A DNA stretch of 64,000 nt from MPNP01 sp965221445 (GTDB taxonomy: Bacteria; Pseudomonadota; Alphaproteobacteria; Rhodobacterales; Rhodobacteraceae): the NCBI GenBank assembly GCA_965221445.1, contig CBDCSF010000013.1, positions 1,736,001 through 1,800,000 on the forward strand, read 5' to 3'. The number at the start of each line of letters is the position of its first letter. The stretch's first letter is position 1. A model generated the notes under the pieces. That model ran no database searches, was not told the DNA's origin, and worked only from the letters and a program-made list of their open reading frames with translations. Both the position numbers and the translations under genes were made by a program. Positions 34,912 to 45,066 of this stretch are shown here, piece by piece.

Positions 34912-35933
34912 CAAATTTCAAAAGTGTTGTGGTCGAAACTGATGAGGCCGACCAACGGCTAGACAGGTGGCTCCGAAGGAAATATGGAAAACTCCCGCAA
35001 TCGCTAATTGAAAAGATGTGTCGCAAGGGCTCAGTGAAGGTTGATCGCAAGAAGGTCAAACCATCCTTTCGATTGGTTCCCGAGCAGGTTATATCCCTAC
35101 CAACCACCTTGGGATCTTCAAATTTTGAAATCGACAAACCCGGTGTCCTGAGTAATTATGATCGTACCGTTATCAGCCAACTTAACAGCAGAATCATTTA
35201 CGAAGATGATTATCTGGTTGCTGTAAATAAACCCCCGGGAATAGCAACTCAGGGTGGAACTAAACAAAGAGGGCACATTGACAAGTATCTAAACCATCTA
35301 GCACTAACAAAAAAGGTAGATCAATTACGTCTGATTCACAGACTTGATAAAGATACATCTGGGGTTTTGATATCGGGTAAATCCCTGATTGCAACCAGAG
35401 AAATGATGAAGTTATTTCAAACAAAAAATGTAATCAAGTCTTATTGGGCTGTTGCCCTTGGGGTTCCAAATCCTCGAAACAGCGAAATTAAATCATCTTT
35501 GGTTAAAGACAGTTCACAATCTAATCGCAGAATGACAAATGTAAGCACACGAGACCTACAAGCTGAGAACACTGCCAAGACGGCCTTGACCAAATATTCT
35601 GTTCAACTCACATTTGGAAAACTATTATCCTTCGTTTTATTATCGCCACAGACTGGTAGAACTCACCAGTTGAGGGTTCATTTATCCTCTATAAATCATC
35701 CTATACTGGGCGATAAGAAATATTCAACCGTTCCATCCCATTCCTATCTTCCGTTTGAAATTCAAGCTCAAAAACTAGATTCACTCATGTTTTTGCATGC
35801 CCGTAGTTTACGCTTTCACCACCCTTTTTTAAAAAAGGAAATAACAATCAAGGCCGAGGTGCCAAGCCATTTCCATGAACTTGCCACCTATTTGGAGTGG
35901 GATTTGAAAAGCCTTCCTGATACGAGCAACTGA
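34899..35933 (+). CDS. rluC: 23S rRNA pseudouridine synthase, RluC/RluD family
   Basis: This enzyme makes pseudouridines in 23S rRNA. The S4 RNA-binding domain spans about residues 16-66 (DQRLDRWLRRKYGKLPQSLIEK). The catalytic Asp is D150 in HRLDKDTSGVL. Later blocks are KSYWAVALG and LLSPQTGRTHQLRVHL. The start is TTG: 34899 as listed, or 34908 where TTGA overlaps the crcB stop. It belongs to the rarA-crcB-rluC operon common in Alphaproteobacteria. Confidence 0.95.
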   Translation: MVSLTNFKSVVVETDEADQRLDRWLRRKYGKLPQSLIEKMCRKGSVKVDRKKVKPSFRLVPEQVISLPTTLGSSNFEIDKPGVLSNYDRTVISQLNSRIIYEDDYLVAVNKPPGIATQGGTKQRGHIDKYLNHLALTKKVDQLRLIHRLDKDTSGVLISGKSLIATREMMKLFQTKNVIKSYWAVALGVPNPRNSEIKSSLVKDSSQSNRRMTNVSTRDLQAENTAKTALTKYSVQLTFGKLLSFVLLSPQTGRTHQLRVHLSSINHPILGDKKYSTVPSHSYLPFEIQAQKLDSLMFLHARSLRFHHPFLKKEITIKAEVPSHFHELATYLEWDLKSLPDTSN

Positions 35934-35949
35934 AAACCTGGATTTACCA

Positions 35950-36666
35950 ATGAATGAGTGGGCCGGTCGAAAATTTTGGAAAGAAGTCAGGGTAATTGAA
36001 TTATCAACTGGTTTTGGCATCCAACTTGATGGAAAATTTGCCATGACACCTGGTAAGAATCCCCTAGTTGTTTCCCATCTATCCCTTGCCGAAAAAATGT
36101 TTGAGGAATTTCAAAACCAGGAACAGAAAATCAACCCTGCAACCATGCCATTTACCAGGCGAACAAATACCACAATTGACCGGATACCGGATACCCGAAA
36201 CGAAATTGTGGATACCCTTTTGAATTACGGACATACTGACCTTGTCTGCTATCGAGCAACATCCCCGCCAGAACTTATCAAATGGCAATCAAAACATTGG
36301 GATCCGGTTATTACCCTACTGGAAAAGAAATTATCCATCAGAATGAAAACTGGTGAGGGGATTATTCCTTTCGAACAAAATTCACTAGCGATTGATGCAT
36401 TTTCGAAAAAGATTCATTCATTTGACAATTTTCTGCTGTGCGGCTTCAGCGAACTGGTACCTTTATTAGGCTCACTGGTACTAAGCTTTAGCTACCTCTA
36501 TGGATTTGGTTCCAAGGATCATATTTGGAAGCTATCAAGAATTGATGAGGAGTGGCAGGAGAAGAAATGGGGAATAGATCCCGAGGCTCAAAGAGTTGCT
36601 GAAAATCACTACAAGGATTTTCAAGTAGCTTGTTTTTTTGTTGAACTATCACTCAATGGTAAATGA
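35950..36666 (+). CDS. ATP12-family F1-ATPase assembly chaperone
   Basis: ATP12 proteins chaperone the F1 alpha subunit; they occur in mitochondria and Alphaproteobacteria. Features are FWKEVRVIELSTGFGIQLDGK, TPGKNPLVV, INPATMPFTRRTNTTIDRIPD and DTLLNYGHTDLVCYRA, then KHWDPVI and a conserved C-terminal EEWQEKKWGIDPEA. The length of 238 is normal. It follows rluC by 16 bp. A HAD phosphatase often found between them elsewhere is missing. Confidence 0.92.
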   Translation: MNEWAGRKFWKEVRVIELSTGFGIQLDGKFAMTPGKNPLVVSHLSLAEKMFEEFQNQEQKINPATMPFTRRTNTTIDRIPDTRNEIVDTLLNYGHTDLVCYRATSPPELIKWQSKHWDPVITLLEKKLSIRMKTGEGIIPFEQNSLAIDAFSKKIHSFDNFLLCGFSELVPLLGSLVLSFSYLYGFGSKDHIWKLSRIDEEWQEKKWGIDPEAQRVAENHYKDFQVACFFVELSLNGK

Positions 36667-37318
36667 GAATTAGGCAACGAAGCCACACCATTAGTTCAAT
36701 CATCATAACTATTCATTATTGATGAAATAACTACTGTATTTATAGATTATGCATCACTATTAACTCATTATTATTTTGCTGTATATTTATAAAATCAAAT
36801 GTAATTGGAACTACTCAGGTTGTCACCAGATTATATATTAATGATGGTCTGCTCTTGTTTTCTTGCCGTCTTAAGTACACTTCCAGGGCCGCCAAGTTAA
36901 AGACTCTTCCCTTGGTCTTGAAACTCCCGAGGATTTCCTGCTTGATATTCAAAGGTCTAATTTCCCTCTCCACTAAGAAATACTGGTCTCAGCATTTTTT
37001 TGTGTCAGGTGTTTTCTTCTTTAGCGGGTATCAAAATGAGCTCAATTTAGGTAACGTTCAATAGTAGCTTTGGACAATTCCACTGCTTTTCTTCACACCA
37101 ATGAAAAAATTGTACCGGGCCAGAGTCATCTTAGACCGCAAAAAATAATAATTCACTTGTTAAATCAAATCATTGATCGTTTGAATAAAAGTATCGCTGG
37201 AAAAACTCTTGCAAAAAGATTGCATTTCGCTAATTGCTGATAAAGTTGCTCGGATTGGAACTAACAGTGTTCAATTAAGAGTTGGTCGTTATCAATCAAA
37301 ACTAATGGAGTTTGTTTG
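36667..37318. other. 650-bp gene-free region with a possible minus-strand coding relic
   Basis: This region is very A+T-rich. On the minus strand from about 36996 down to 36822 a frame of about 56 codons reads like protein (REIRPLNIKQEILGSF, then GRVFNLAALEVYLRRQE) but lacks a start, being preceded by a stop. It may be a broken gene end; I cannot name the family. The rest shows no tRNA, terminator or clear operator. TGGAG at 37306-37310 is the ribosome-binding site of the next gene. Confidence 0.35.
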
Positions 37319-38815
37319 ATGTCCTCGAAAGCTCCACTGTTGAGAGCCGATAACATTGGAGTTTCCTTTAGTGGTGTTAGCGTGCTCCGCGGTGTTACTC
37401 TTGAAGTCAACCATGGTGAGATTCTTGGCCTTGTTGGAGAAAACGGTGCCGGAAAGTCGACTTTGGGTAAGGTTCTGGGTGGATACTATTCATTAAGCGA
37501 AGGCGTTCTATATGCCGGTGGTGAAGATGTATCGGGCTGGAAGGCACATACCGCACTTAATCACGGCATTGCCATGATGCACCAAGAAATTCAGATTGTT
37601 CCTGCACTAACCGTTGCACAGAATGTATTTTTGGGGTTTGAAGACACCAAGTTTGGCATCTTAAAGCCGAACGAGAGACAAAGACTTAAACAGTTGATGT
37701 CGGAGACAGGTTTTTTCTTAAATCCAGCAATTGTAACTTCAGATCTTCCAATCGCTGATCAGCAAAAAGTTGAAATACTTCGTTCATTAGCCCGAAAAGC
37801 ACAGATGATTGTGATGGATGAACCTACTTCTTCACTCTCCAAAGACGAAATCACACAACTCCATGAGATTATGAAGAAACTGAAAGAAAGAGGTACTGCA
37901 ATTATCTATATTTCTCACTTTCTTGACGATATTCTTGATGTATGTGACCGTATCGCCGTTTTGAGAGATGGGTCTCATGTTGCTACGCTAGAACGAAATA
38001 AGATCTCTAAACCAGACTTGGTGGCAGCGATTCTTGGCACAGGCCAAACCGAGACTCAGTATCCGAAAAAATCGCCTCCAACGACCAGAAAAAAAATATT
38101 GGATGTCAGTGGACTGACATCGCCAAACGGTACAAAAAATGTTACTTTCGAGGTCCATGAAAATGAAATTGTCGGACTCATCGGTTTTGTTGGAAGTGGC
38201 CGAACAGAAATCGTTCGCGCTCTTGTTGGAGCTGATACGAGCACAGATGGTAAGGTAAAATTATATACTTCAGATTATTCAAACAGAACACCTGCCAAAT
38301 CTACTGAGCGAGGTCTTGTCATGGTTCCCGAGGACAGACGAGGACAAGGACTAGTTATGACCTTACCGGTAAGATCTAATGTCACTCTACCACACCTTCA
38401 ATCTTATACAGCAGGTGGAGTTATTTTGACCCAGAAAGAGCGATCAAAGACTGAAGAAATCATAGATTTTTTTGACATCCGGCCAACCGTGATTGACGGT
38501 GATGTAACAAATTATTCTGGAGGCAATCAGCAAAAGATCTTGATAGGCAAGTGGCTTGCTGAGTCTCCCAAAATTGTCATACTAGACGAACCATCGCGTG
38601 GCGTTGATATAGGAGCCCGGGAAAAGATTCACCGTTCAATTGTTGAACTCGCTGCAAGCGGTGCATCCTTTATTCTTATCTCCAGCGAAATTGAAGAGGT
38701 CTTAGGATTAGCCCATCGGGCTTATCTTGTAAATGACGGACAAATTAAAGCAGAAATTTTACCCGACGAGACTACAGAAAGAGACGTATTAAATACACTT
38801 TTTAGTTTCCAATAA
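37319..38815 (+). CDS. Sugar-type ABC transporter ATP-binding protein (RbsA/MglA-like)
   Basis: A 498-residue double ATPase of the ribose/galactose importer class. The first domain has GENGAGKST (Walker A), then MMHQEIQIVPALTVAQNVFLG and MDEPTSSLSKDE. The second domain has the usual degenerate Walker A without the Lys (GFVGSGRTEIVRAL), VPEDRRGQGLV, SGGNQQKILIGKWL and LDEPSRGVDIGAREKIH. I choose ATG 37319 rather than the TTG just before it. It pairs with the permease 22 bp downstream. The binding protein is probably that at 43738, in a separate convergent operon. Confidence 0.92.
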   Translation: MSSKAPLLRADNIGVSFSGVSVLRGVTLEVNHGEILGLVGENGAGKSTLGKVLGGYYSLSEGVLYAGGEDVSGWKAHTALNHGIAMMHQEIQIVPALTVAQNVFLGFEDTKFGILKPNERQRLKQLMSETGFFLNPAIVTSDLPIADQQKVEILRSLARKAQMIVMDEPTSSLSKDEITQLHEIMKKLKERGTAIIYISHFLDDILDVCDRIAVLRDGSHVATLERNKISKPDLVAAILGTGQTETQYPKKSPPTTRKKILDVSGLTSPNGTKNVTFEVHENEIVGLIGFVGSGRTEIVRALVGADTSTDGKVKLYTSDYSNRTPAKSTERGLVMVPEDRRGQGLVMTLPVRSNVTLPHLQSYTAGGVILTQKERSKTEEIIDFFDIRPTVIDGDVTNYSGGNQQKILIGKWLAESPKIVILDEPSRGVDIGAREKIHRSIVELAASGASFILISSEIEEVLGLAHRAYLVNDGQIKAEILPDETTERDVLNTLFSFQ

Positions 38816-38837
38816 ACGGGATCAGAAAGAAAATTTT

Positions 38838-39773
38838 ATGAACCAACATTCAATTTTGAGATTCTTGCAATCCTACGCAGTCCTTATCATGGTGGTTACT
38901 CTTGTTATTGCATTATCTCTTTTGTCTGACAGTTTTCTGACAACAAGAAACGTATTGAATATCCTAAACCAAAGTGCACCTCTTATGATTATTGCCGCAG
39001 CGATGACTCTGGTAATTATTGCGGGAGGCTTTGATCTTTCAGTTGGGGGAATTTTCTCCATGGGAGCTGTCTGTTCAGCTTGGCTTGCCTTGGCCGTACA
39101 TCCTGCTGTTGGACTAATCGCTGCTCCCATTATTGGTTTGACGCTCGGTACTATAAATGGAGTCATAATTACAACTCTTAATGTGCATTCATTCCTAGCT
39201 ACGATTGCAACTAGTCTGATATTCACCGGCACTGCCATCGTAATTTCTGATGGCAGGTTAATTCCGGTGCGAATGGACGAGTTTACATGGTTGGGGCGCG
39301 GCAAAATATTTGACATTTATACTTCTATTTGGGTTACGGCTGTTTTTGCAGTGCTGCTTACCTTCTTACTCACCCGAACTTCGCTGGGACGAAAGATATT
39401 TGCGGTTGGAGGGAACGAGGAAGCCGCTATTCTTTCTGGAATTCGAACCCGTTGGATAAAGACCAGTACATTTGCAACGGCCGGTTTTGCGGCTGGTTTA
39501 GCAGCATCAATTGCCACTTCCAGAATTTCAATGGGTCAAGCTTCGGCAGGAACTGGGATGGAATTACAAGCTATTGCTGCAGTAATCTTGGGTGGTACTA
39601 GTATTTATGGCGGACGCGGTGCTGTCTGGCGTTCAATTGCCGGTGTTATTCTTTTGGCTCTCATCAACAATGGATTTAACATTCTAAATGCAGATCCATT
39701 TTTTCGGGATTTAACGACTGGTCTTGTCATTCTAGCGGCAATCGGAATTAGCGCTTTTGGACGCAAGTCATAG
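38838..39773 (+). CDS. Sugar-type ABC transporter permease (RbsC-like)
   Basis: A 311-residue permease with about eight to ten membrane helices. IIAAAMTLVIIAGGFDLSVGGIFSMGAV is the RbsC-family signature, and GRKIFAVGGNEEAAILSGI the cytoplasmic coupling loop. AVILGGTSIYGGRGAVWRSIAGV is the third conserved block. It is the last gene of the plus-strand half of this transport locus and converges with hyuB. Confidence 0.92.
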   Translation: MNQHSILRFLQSYAVLIMVVTLVIALSLLSDSFLTTRNVLNILNQSAPLMIIAAAMTLVIIAGGFDLSVGGIFSMGAVCSAWLALAVHPAVGLIAAPIIGLTLGTINGVIITTLNVHSFLATIATSLIFTGTAIVISDGRLIPVRMDEFTWLGRGKIFDIYTSIWVTAVFAVLLTFLLTRTSLGRKIFAVGGNEEAAILSGIRTRWIKTSTFATAGFAAGLAASIATSRISMGQASAGTGMELQAIAAVILGGTSIYGGRGAVWRSIAGVILLALINNGFNILNADPFFRDLTTGLVILAAIGISAFGRKS

Positions 39774-39956
39774 AATCTTGAATGACACTAAATAACCAAA
39801 ATACGCATGAGAGACTAAAATCTCACATAGTTCTAGCGTGAGAGGCTGATTCACATGTGATATCATTTTGAGCTAGAGATAGACGGGGCATCTTATCACT
39901 AAAAAACAGTTGCTTTGAAGATTTTGCCCTTTGGCTTGTAGCGCTGTTTCCATCAA

Positions 39957-41663
39957 TCATTTTACACGAGGTTCAGATGCAGTTTTATCAACTTCACCTG
40001 TATCACTAATTACTACACCATAATGGATTCTAGCTGCTTCTCGACTTACAAAGCCACGTGCTACATCACATGATATGTTTTCAAAAGTTCGCGCTTTTGG
40101 ATTCCCATTACCCCCTCCACCTCCGGTCATTGTTTCGATAATTGTACCAGCCAAACAGAGTCGTGCCCGCATTTTAAAAATATTCTCAACTTGACCATCT
40201 GGATGGGTGATTTCAATAAATGGGCCAGTACCATTTTCACCACCATTAAGCCCCCATGCCGGTGTTTTCGATCTTTCAAACCACAAAGCCCCATGGCAAT
40301 CTTCAAGCATTTTGTAACGCCGAATCACACCACAACCACCACGATATTTTCCTGCACCGCCGCTATCGGTGCGAATAGCGAATTCTTCAACACGAACAGG
40401 AAATTTAGTCTCATAAACTTCTGCCGGAATATTACGAAAACCGCCATTGACCAGGTTGATCAATGCACTTTCCCCATCACTGTCGGCACGACCACCCCAA
40501 CCGCCAGCAGTAGCTTCAATCGCAATCCATTGTCCTCGCTCAGGATCAACCGAGAAAAATCCCGCTACCATACTATCGCCGTAATGTGCAGCAGTGGAAC
40601 GTTCAGGTACTGCTTCGGATATGCAAGAAATAAAGAGGTCAGCTAAAAGTCCAAGCCCTGTAAAATACCATTCACACGCCGCAGGTTCAGCAGCATTGAA
40701 CATACAATTGTCAGGAACATGAAATTCCATGGTTTCAAATGAACCTCCAGTGATTGCTCGTTCTGGATTAATCATTGTTTTATAAGCCAATCGAAGCAGC
40801 GACTCTGTCTGTTTGATCCCGCAATTGATAGATCCGGGTACAGGACCTGAAGTTCCAGTCAAGTCCACCTTCAATTGCTCTCCGGAAATGGTCAGTGTCA
40901 GGCAGACTTTAACAGGGTCAGTGCCAACCCCATCATCGTCTAAATAGCCTTGGCGTGACCAAGTACCATCGGGAATGGCAGCAATAGCTTCACGGTCCAT
41001 TTGGCGAGATTGTTTAAAAATATTTTGACAAGCGTTGCGATAAACTGATGTACCAATGCGATTTAGTAGTTGAGCCAAACGACGTTCACCGGTCCGGATA
41101 GCAGCAATTTGAGCGCTTAAATCGCCTATAGTCGCATCTTCCAGACGAGTGTTAAGTCGCAAGTGATCGAACCATTCCCTAATCTCTTTACCCCGAGTGA
41201 TGATGCGGGTTGGCCCAAGACGAATACCCTCTTGATAGATGTTTGTCGATCCCATTACAGATCCTGGATCCATTGCACCGATATCTCCCCAGTGGGCACG
41301 AGCTGCTCCAAAGCCGACAAGTTCATCCTGGTGAAAGATCGGCCCCACTGCAGTGACATCATGTAAATGTGTACCCTGCATGTAGCTATCATTCATAATA
41401 AAGATATCACCTTCATTAATGTCATCACGATAGTATTCCTTTACAATATGGACACATGCGTCAATTGCCCCTATGAATAACGGGACACCAGTCGATTGCC
41501 CTAACATATTGCCATGCTCATCCATGAGAGCAACTGCGCTATCTTTACCTTCGTAGATTACTGATGAATGTGCCGATCTCCAAAGTGATGCATTCATATC
41601 CTGAGCACATGAGATTACAAAATTGCGTACCACTTCAGTGGTAATTGGATCTGCCTTGCTCAA
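39957..41663 (-). CDS. hyuB: Hydantoinase B / 5-oxoprolinase HyuB-type subunit
   Basis: A 568-residue HyuB protein. HyuA-HyuB pairs hydrolyse cyclic amides such as N-methylhydantoin or 5-oxoproline, or carboxylate ketones in acetone carboxylase, with ATP. ITTEVVRNFVISCAQDMNASLWRSAHSSVIYEGKDSA is the family opening (quoted as VIYEGKDSAVALMDEHGNML). NDSYMQGTHLHDVTAVGPIF, FGAARAHWGDIGAMDPGS and SINCGIKQTESLL are later signatures, and GGGGGNGNPKART the glycine-rich end. It follows the frameshifted hyuA with 2 bp between. Confidence 0.9.
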   Translation of the reverse strand: MSKADPITTEVVRNFVISCAQDMNASLWRSAHSSVIYEGKDSAVALMDEHGNMLGQSTGVPLFIGAIDACVHIVKEYYRDDINEGDIFIMNDSYMQGTHLHDVTAVGPIFHQDELVGFGAARAHWGDIGAMDPGSVMGSTNIYQEGIRLGPTRIITRGKEIREWFDHLRLNTRLEDATIGDLSAQIAAIRTGERRLAQLLNRIGTSVYRNACQNIFKQSRQMDREAIAAIPDGTWSRQGYLDDDGVGTDPVKVCLTLTISGEQLKVDLTGTSGPVPGSINCGIKQTESLLRLAYKTMINPERAITGGSFETMEFHVPDNCMFNAAEPAACEWYFTGLGLLADLFISCISEAVPERSTAAHYGDSMVAGFFSVDPERGQWIAIEATAGGWGGRADSDGESALINLVNGGFRNIPAEVYETKFPVRVEEFAIRTDSGGAGKYRGGCGVIRRYKMLEDCHGALWFERSKTPAWGLNGGENGTGPFIEITHPDGQVENIFKMRARLCLAGTIIETMTGGGGGNGNPKARTFENISCDVARGFVSREAARIHYGVVISDTGEVDKTASEPRVK

Positions 41664-41665
41664 GT

Positions 41666-43683
41666 TTATTCTCCCTTATTCAGTACCAAATGCCCTCCGG
41701 CAATCATATCTACCTTCCATTCTGGGGGCACAAGTGTTGTGGCAGTACCTTCTTCAATAATCGCTGGCCCAATTATACATTCACCGATTGCAAGGCTAGC
41801 TCGGTCAACAATTCGTGTTGATCGTGGTACACCGTCGAAATAAACTTGACGGCTACGTTCTGGTTTCGGTTCTATAATTAAAGGTGAATTATTGTTCGGA
41901 CGTGGAATAGTTCCAATAACCGCAAGTCTGATATTGGCCATTTCAACGCGAACTTCAGGGCTGGAATGGCCATATTGTTTATCATAAGCCAAATCAAAAC
42001 TCTGGCGTATTTTTTTCATGTTTATCACGCCATCAGGTACGGGAATAGTCAGTACATATTCTTGCCCGTGATAGCGAAAATCAATTCCGCGCTCAAACCG
42101 AATATTTTCAGCCCTTATATCCTCGGCAAGCATGTAGGTACGACCTTTTTCCTCTAATGCTGCGAAGGCCGCAGTAAGTGCGTCAGGTGTAGTAAGATCC
42201 CAGAAACCGTACATCGTTTCTTTAAAATCGTGTTGCATGTCAGTCTGTAGCATTCCCCAAGCTGAAAAAGCGCCTGGATGAACAGGAATAAGCACTTCGG
42301 AGATTTGCAACTCTTTTGCGAGTGCCGCTGCTTGCGAAGGTCCTGCACCTCCAAATGCCACTAACGAAAAATCGCGTGGATCAATGCCTCGCTTGATTGT
42401 AATCGTTCGAATCGCATCGGCCATCTTGGCATTGATTATATCGACAACCCCCTGCGCCATTTGTGGAGCAGTCATGTTAAATTCCATTCCCATCTCCGCC
42501 AATGACGCTGTTGCCGCATCAGTGTTCAGAACCATTTCACCAACAAAGTTTGCACTATTTAATCTACCTAATACAAGATTGGCATCCGATACAGTGGGTT
42601 CTGTACCTCCAGTACCGTAGCAAACCGGTCCTGGTATTGAACCAGCCGATTGTGGTCCAACACGCACTGCACCAGCTTCTTTCCAAGCCAATGATCCACC
42701 ACCAGCACCAATAATATGAATATCAACAACTGACATCTGAATGGGTAGACCTTCAAGTACAGTCTCGTTAGATCTTGAGGGCTGGCCATCAATAATTAGA
42801 CTTGCATCAAAACTGGTGCCCCCCATATCGACGCAGATCAGATTCTTGCGTCCAGTTTGAAGGGCTAACGTTCGGCCACCAATGGTTCCTCCAACAGGTC
42901 CCGATAGAAGAGTCTGCAGGGCATTTTCGGTAGCAGTTTTTGTGCTCATAACACCGCCATTGGACTCCATGATGTGAAGCCCTTGGCCTTTAGGTAGACG
43001 TGCTCCCAAATCGTTCATCAAAGTAGCCAAGTATTTGCGAACTATAGGGGCCAAATAACTGTCCATCACCGTAGTTGAGGTACGTTCAAACTCACGCCAT
43101 TCTGGTGAGACTTGATGGGAGAGGGTGATGGAATACCGGGCAGTCGTTTCTCAAGGTAAGATTTTGCGGCGAGCTCATGGCTTGGATTTACATAAGAGAA
43201 TAGAAAGCAAATCGCCACCGTCTCGTAACCTTCTGTTTTTGCCGCCCTAGCAAAAACCTCAAGGTCTTCTTCTGATAAAGGTTCCACCTCAGTTCCATCG
43301 GATGCAATTCGGCCACTTGCGACATAAGTGTGTTCTAGCGTGGCAAGTGGTTCGGGTTTATTCCATCGGATTGAAAATATTTCCCCCCGGTTGTTACCCT
43401 GAATGGTGTAGACATCACGAAAATTTCGTGTCGTCAACAGGGCAACTTTAGCTCCACTCCGGGTCAGGAGAGCATTGAGTCCAACAGTCGTTCCATGAAC
43501 AAAGAAATCAATTCGGTCGTCTGAAGATAAAGCAGTATTGATACCCTCCAGAACTGCTAGTGCAGGGTTTTCTGGTGTGGAATGAACTTTGGTTGCACCA
43601 CATGCTCCAGTATTTATATCTTGATACACAATATCAGTGAATGTCCCGCCTATATCAGCGGAGACACGATAATGAGCAGTCAC
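41666..43683 (-). pseudogene. hyuA: Hydantoinase A / HyuA-type subunit, split by a frameshift
   Basis: The gene is present in two frames. The first part (43066-43683) has the ATP-binding start VSADIGGTFTDIVYQD and FVHGTTVGLNALLTRSGAKVALLTT. Its normal family sequence ends at KRLPGIP and then turns to nonsense. The second part (41666-43069) continues in another frame with LSHQVSPEWREFERTSTTVMDSYLAP, then ESNGGVMS, LLSGPVGG, CVDMGGTSFDASLI and AFGGAGPSQAAALAKEL. Restoring one base near 43128 (GGT ATT CCx ATC ACC CTC) rejoins both into a normal ~670-residue HyuA. So there is a one-base deletion, a sequencing error or, less likely, recoding. Everything else in the gene looks intact, so the change is recent if real. 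Confidence 0.88.
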
Positions 43684-43737
43684 TGCAACCCTTACTGAAA
43701 AATGGAAGAGGGGATTTACCTTTCAATCTAATATATT

Positions 43738-44724
43738 TTACTGTTGCCACTCGGCCACAAAATCGGGATTCGCATCCAGAACAGATTTATCAATCAGTGC
43801 CTGAACAGGTCCTTCCTCGTCCATATTTATTGCGTTTTTTACCGGCTTACCCTCTATGGCATTAGCAATTTGTTCCATTGCCAATGCACCCATTGTTTTT
43901 GGAAAATAAGCCAGTGTTGCATCCCAGCGTCCAGAGCGAATCGCTTCAATTGCGACATGAGCAGCACCACCGCCCATGATATAAAGGTCAGGAACATTAT
44001 AACCTGCCGCTTCTAATGCAATATCTGCTCCGGCCATTTGCTGGTCAGCGTTGGAGAGAACGGCATGAACATCGGAGTTAGCTTGCAGCATGTCGGTCAT
44101 GGCATTAAGTCCAACTTCAGGCGAATAGTATCCTTCGCCAACAGCCAAGACTTTGATATTTTCGTGTTGGGCGAGCACAGATTGGTAGGTTTCAAGTCGC
44201 AGATTGTCGAAGGGGAAAATTTTGGCACCAATCAATATAATGACATTGCAAGGATTTTTGTCGGCACAAAATTCGACTACGCCTTCGGCTTGAATGGTCG
44301 CACCAGGTACGGGTGGGGATGCAACAGTTGCAGTAATCCCTTCAACCTGTGGTTCCAAACTATTCATTTCCGGGCCAACGGGGAACAGCACAGTTGCTAT
44401 TGGTTTGCCTGCTGCAATCACCTGTTCTACTGCCCCAGCGATACCTACGTTGTCGTTTGGTGCAATAATGAAGCCGTCAAAATTGCCACTTGCCAAAACA
44501 TCTTCGACCTGAGAAAATTGTACAGCAGCATCAAATTGGCCATCAAATACGGCGGTTTCATAGCCACGGGCAGCTGCCATCTCCTGTATGCCTTCATAAG
44601 TAGCCTGATTGAATCCGTTTTGAGATGCTGCCGCAAAATAGGCAATCTTTCCTCCTGCAAAGACTCCGCTACCTAGTAATGAAATTAATAATGCGATAAG
44701 TGTAATGGTACTTTTTTGGGCCAT
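43738..44724 (-). CDS. Sugar-type ABC transporter substrate-binding protein (RbsB-like)
   Basis: A periplasmic type I binding protein of 328 residues. The signal peptide is MAQKSTITLIALLISLLGSG, with cleavage probably after VFA. The mature part begins GKIAYFAAASQNGFNQATYEGIQEMA, then FDGQFDAAVQFSQVEDVLASGNFDGFIIAPND, typical of the RbsB family. The last part has DVHAVLSNADQQMAGADIALEAAG. It is the first gene of the operon that continues into hyuA and hyuB, and probably feeds the RbsA/RbsC-like pair at 37.3-39.8 kb. The ligand may be a cyclic amide or a nucleoside-like compound and not a sugar. Confidence 0.88.
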   Translation of the reverse strand: MAQKSTITLIALLISLLGSGVFAGGKIAYFAAASQNGFNQATYEGIQEMAAARGYETAVFDGQFDAAVQFSQVEDVLASGNFDGFIIAPNDNVGIAGAVEQVIAAGKPIATVLFPVGPEMNSLEPQVEGITATVASPPVPGATIQAEGVVEFCADKNPCNVIILIGAKIFPFDNLRLETYQSVLAQHENIKVLAVGEGYYSPEVGLNAMTDMLQANSDVHAVLSNADQQMAGADIALEAAGYNVPDLYIMGGGAAHVAIEAIRSGRWDATLAYFPKTMGALAMEQIANAIEGKPVKNAINMDEEGPVQALIDKSVLDANPDFVAEWQQ

Positions 44725-44794
44725 GTTAATCTCCTATTAACTTGATAGATTCCACCGAAAGTATTCATGTGGATTTCCCAGATTATGCAATCTT

Positions 44795-44813
44795 TTTTTA
44801 GTATTACTAAAAA
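44795..44813. promoter_or_regulatory. 19-bp palindrome upstream of the binding-protein gene
   Basis: TTTTTAGTA and TACTAAAAA form a perfect inverted repeat around a single T, 71 bp before the binding-protein start. It has the size and position of an operator. No regulator gene is encoded in this cluster. Confidence 0.5.
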
Positions 44814-45066
44814 TTAATGTCAAGGTGAAATTTCAGTATTCGCATGATTTTCGCACGCTTTATTTATTTTGGGGATTCTTATGGGCATTAATTGCATGTT
44901 TTATTTATTGTAATCAGTAATTCCCGTTAAATACTGTCTTTTTGCAGATTAGCGCCAATTTTCAATGACCTCAAATAAAGTGACACGCTCCACCGAACGG
45001 TTTATCCCGCCTTTTTTTCTTTTGGCTTGTGTCCCTCACCCTGAAGACCAACAGTAACACACTCGG
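44814..45066. other. Non-coding stretch between transport cluster and transposase scar
   Basis: A+T-rich sequence without a recognisable gene. It holds the upstream region of the hyuAB operon and, toward 45066, probably the outer flank of the transposase relic. Confidence 0.4.

Noticed and set aside
43100..43160. Programmed ribosomal frameshifting in hyuA
   Set aside because: No slippery heptamer or downstream structure is apparent, and HyuA is not known to be recoded; a one-base deletion or sequencing error is simpler.
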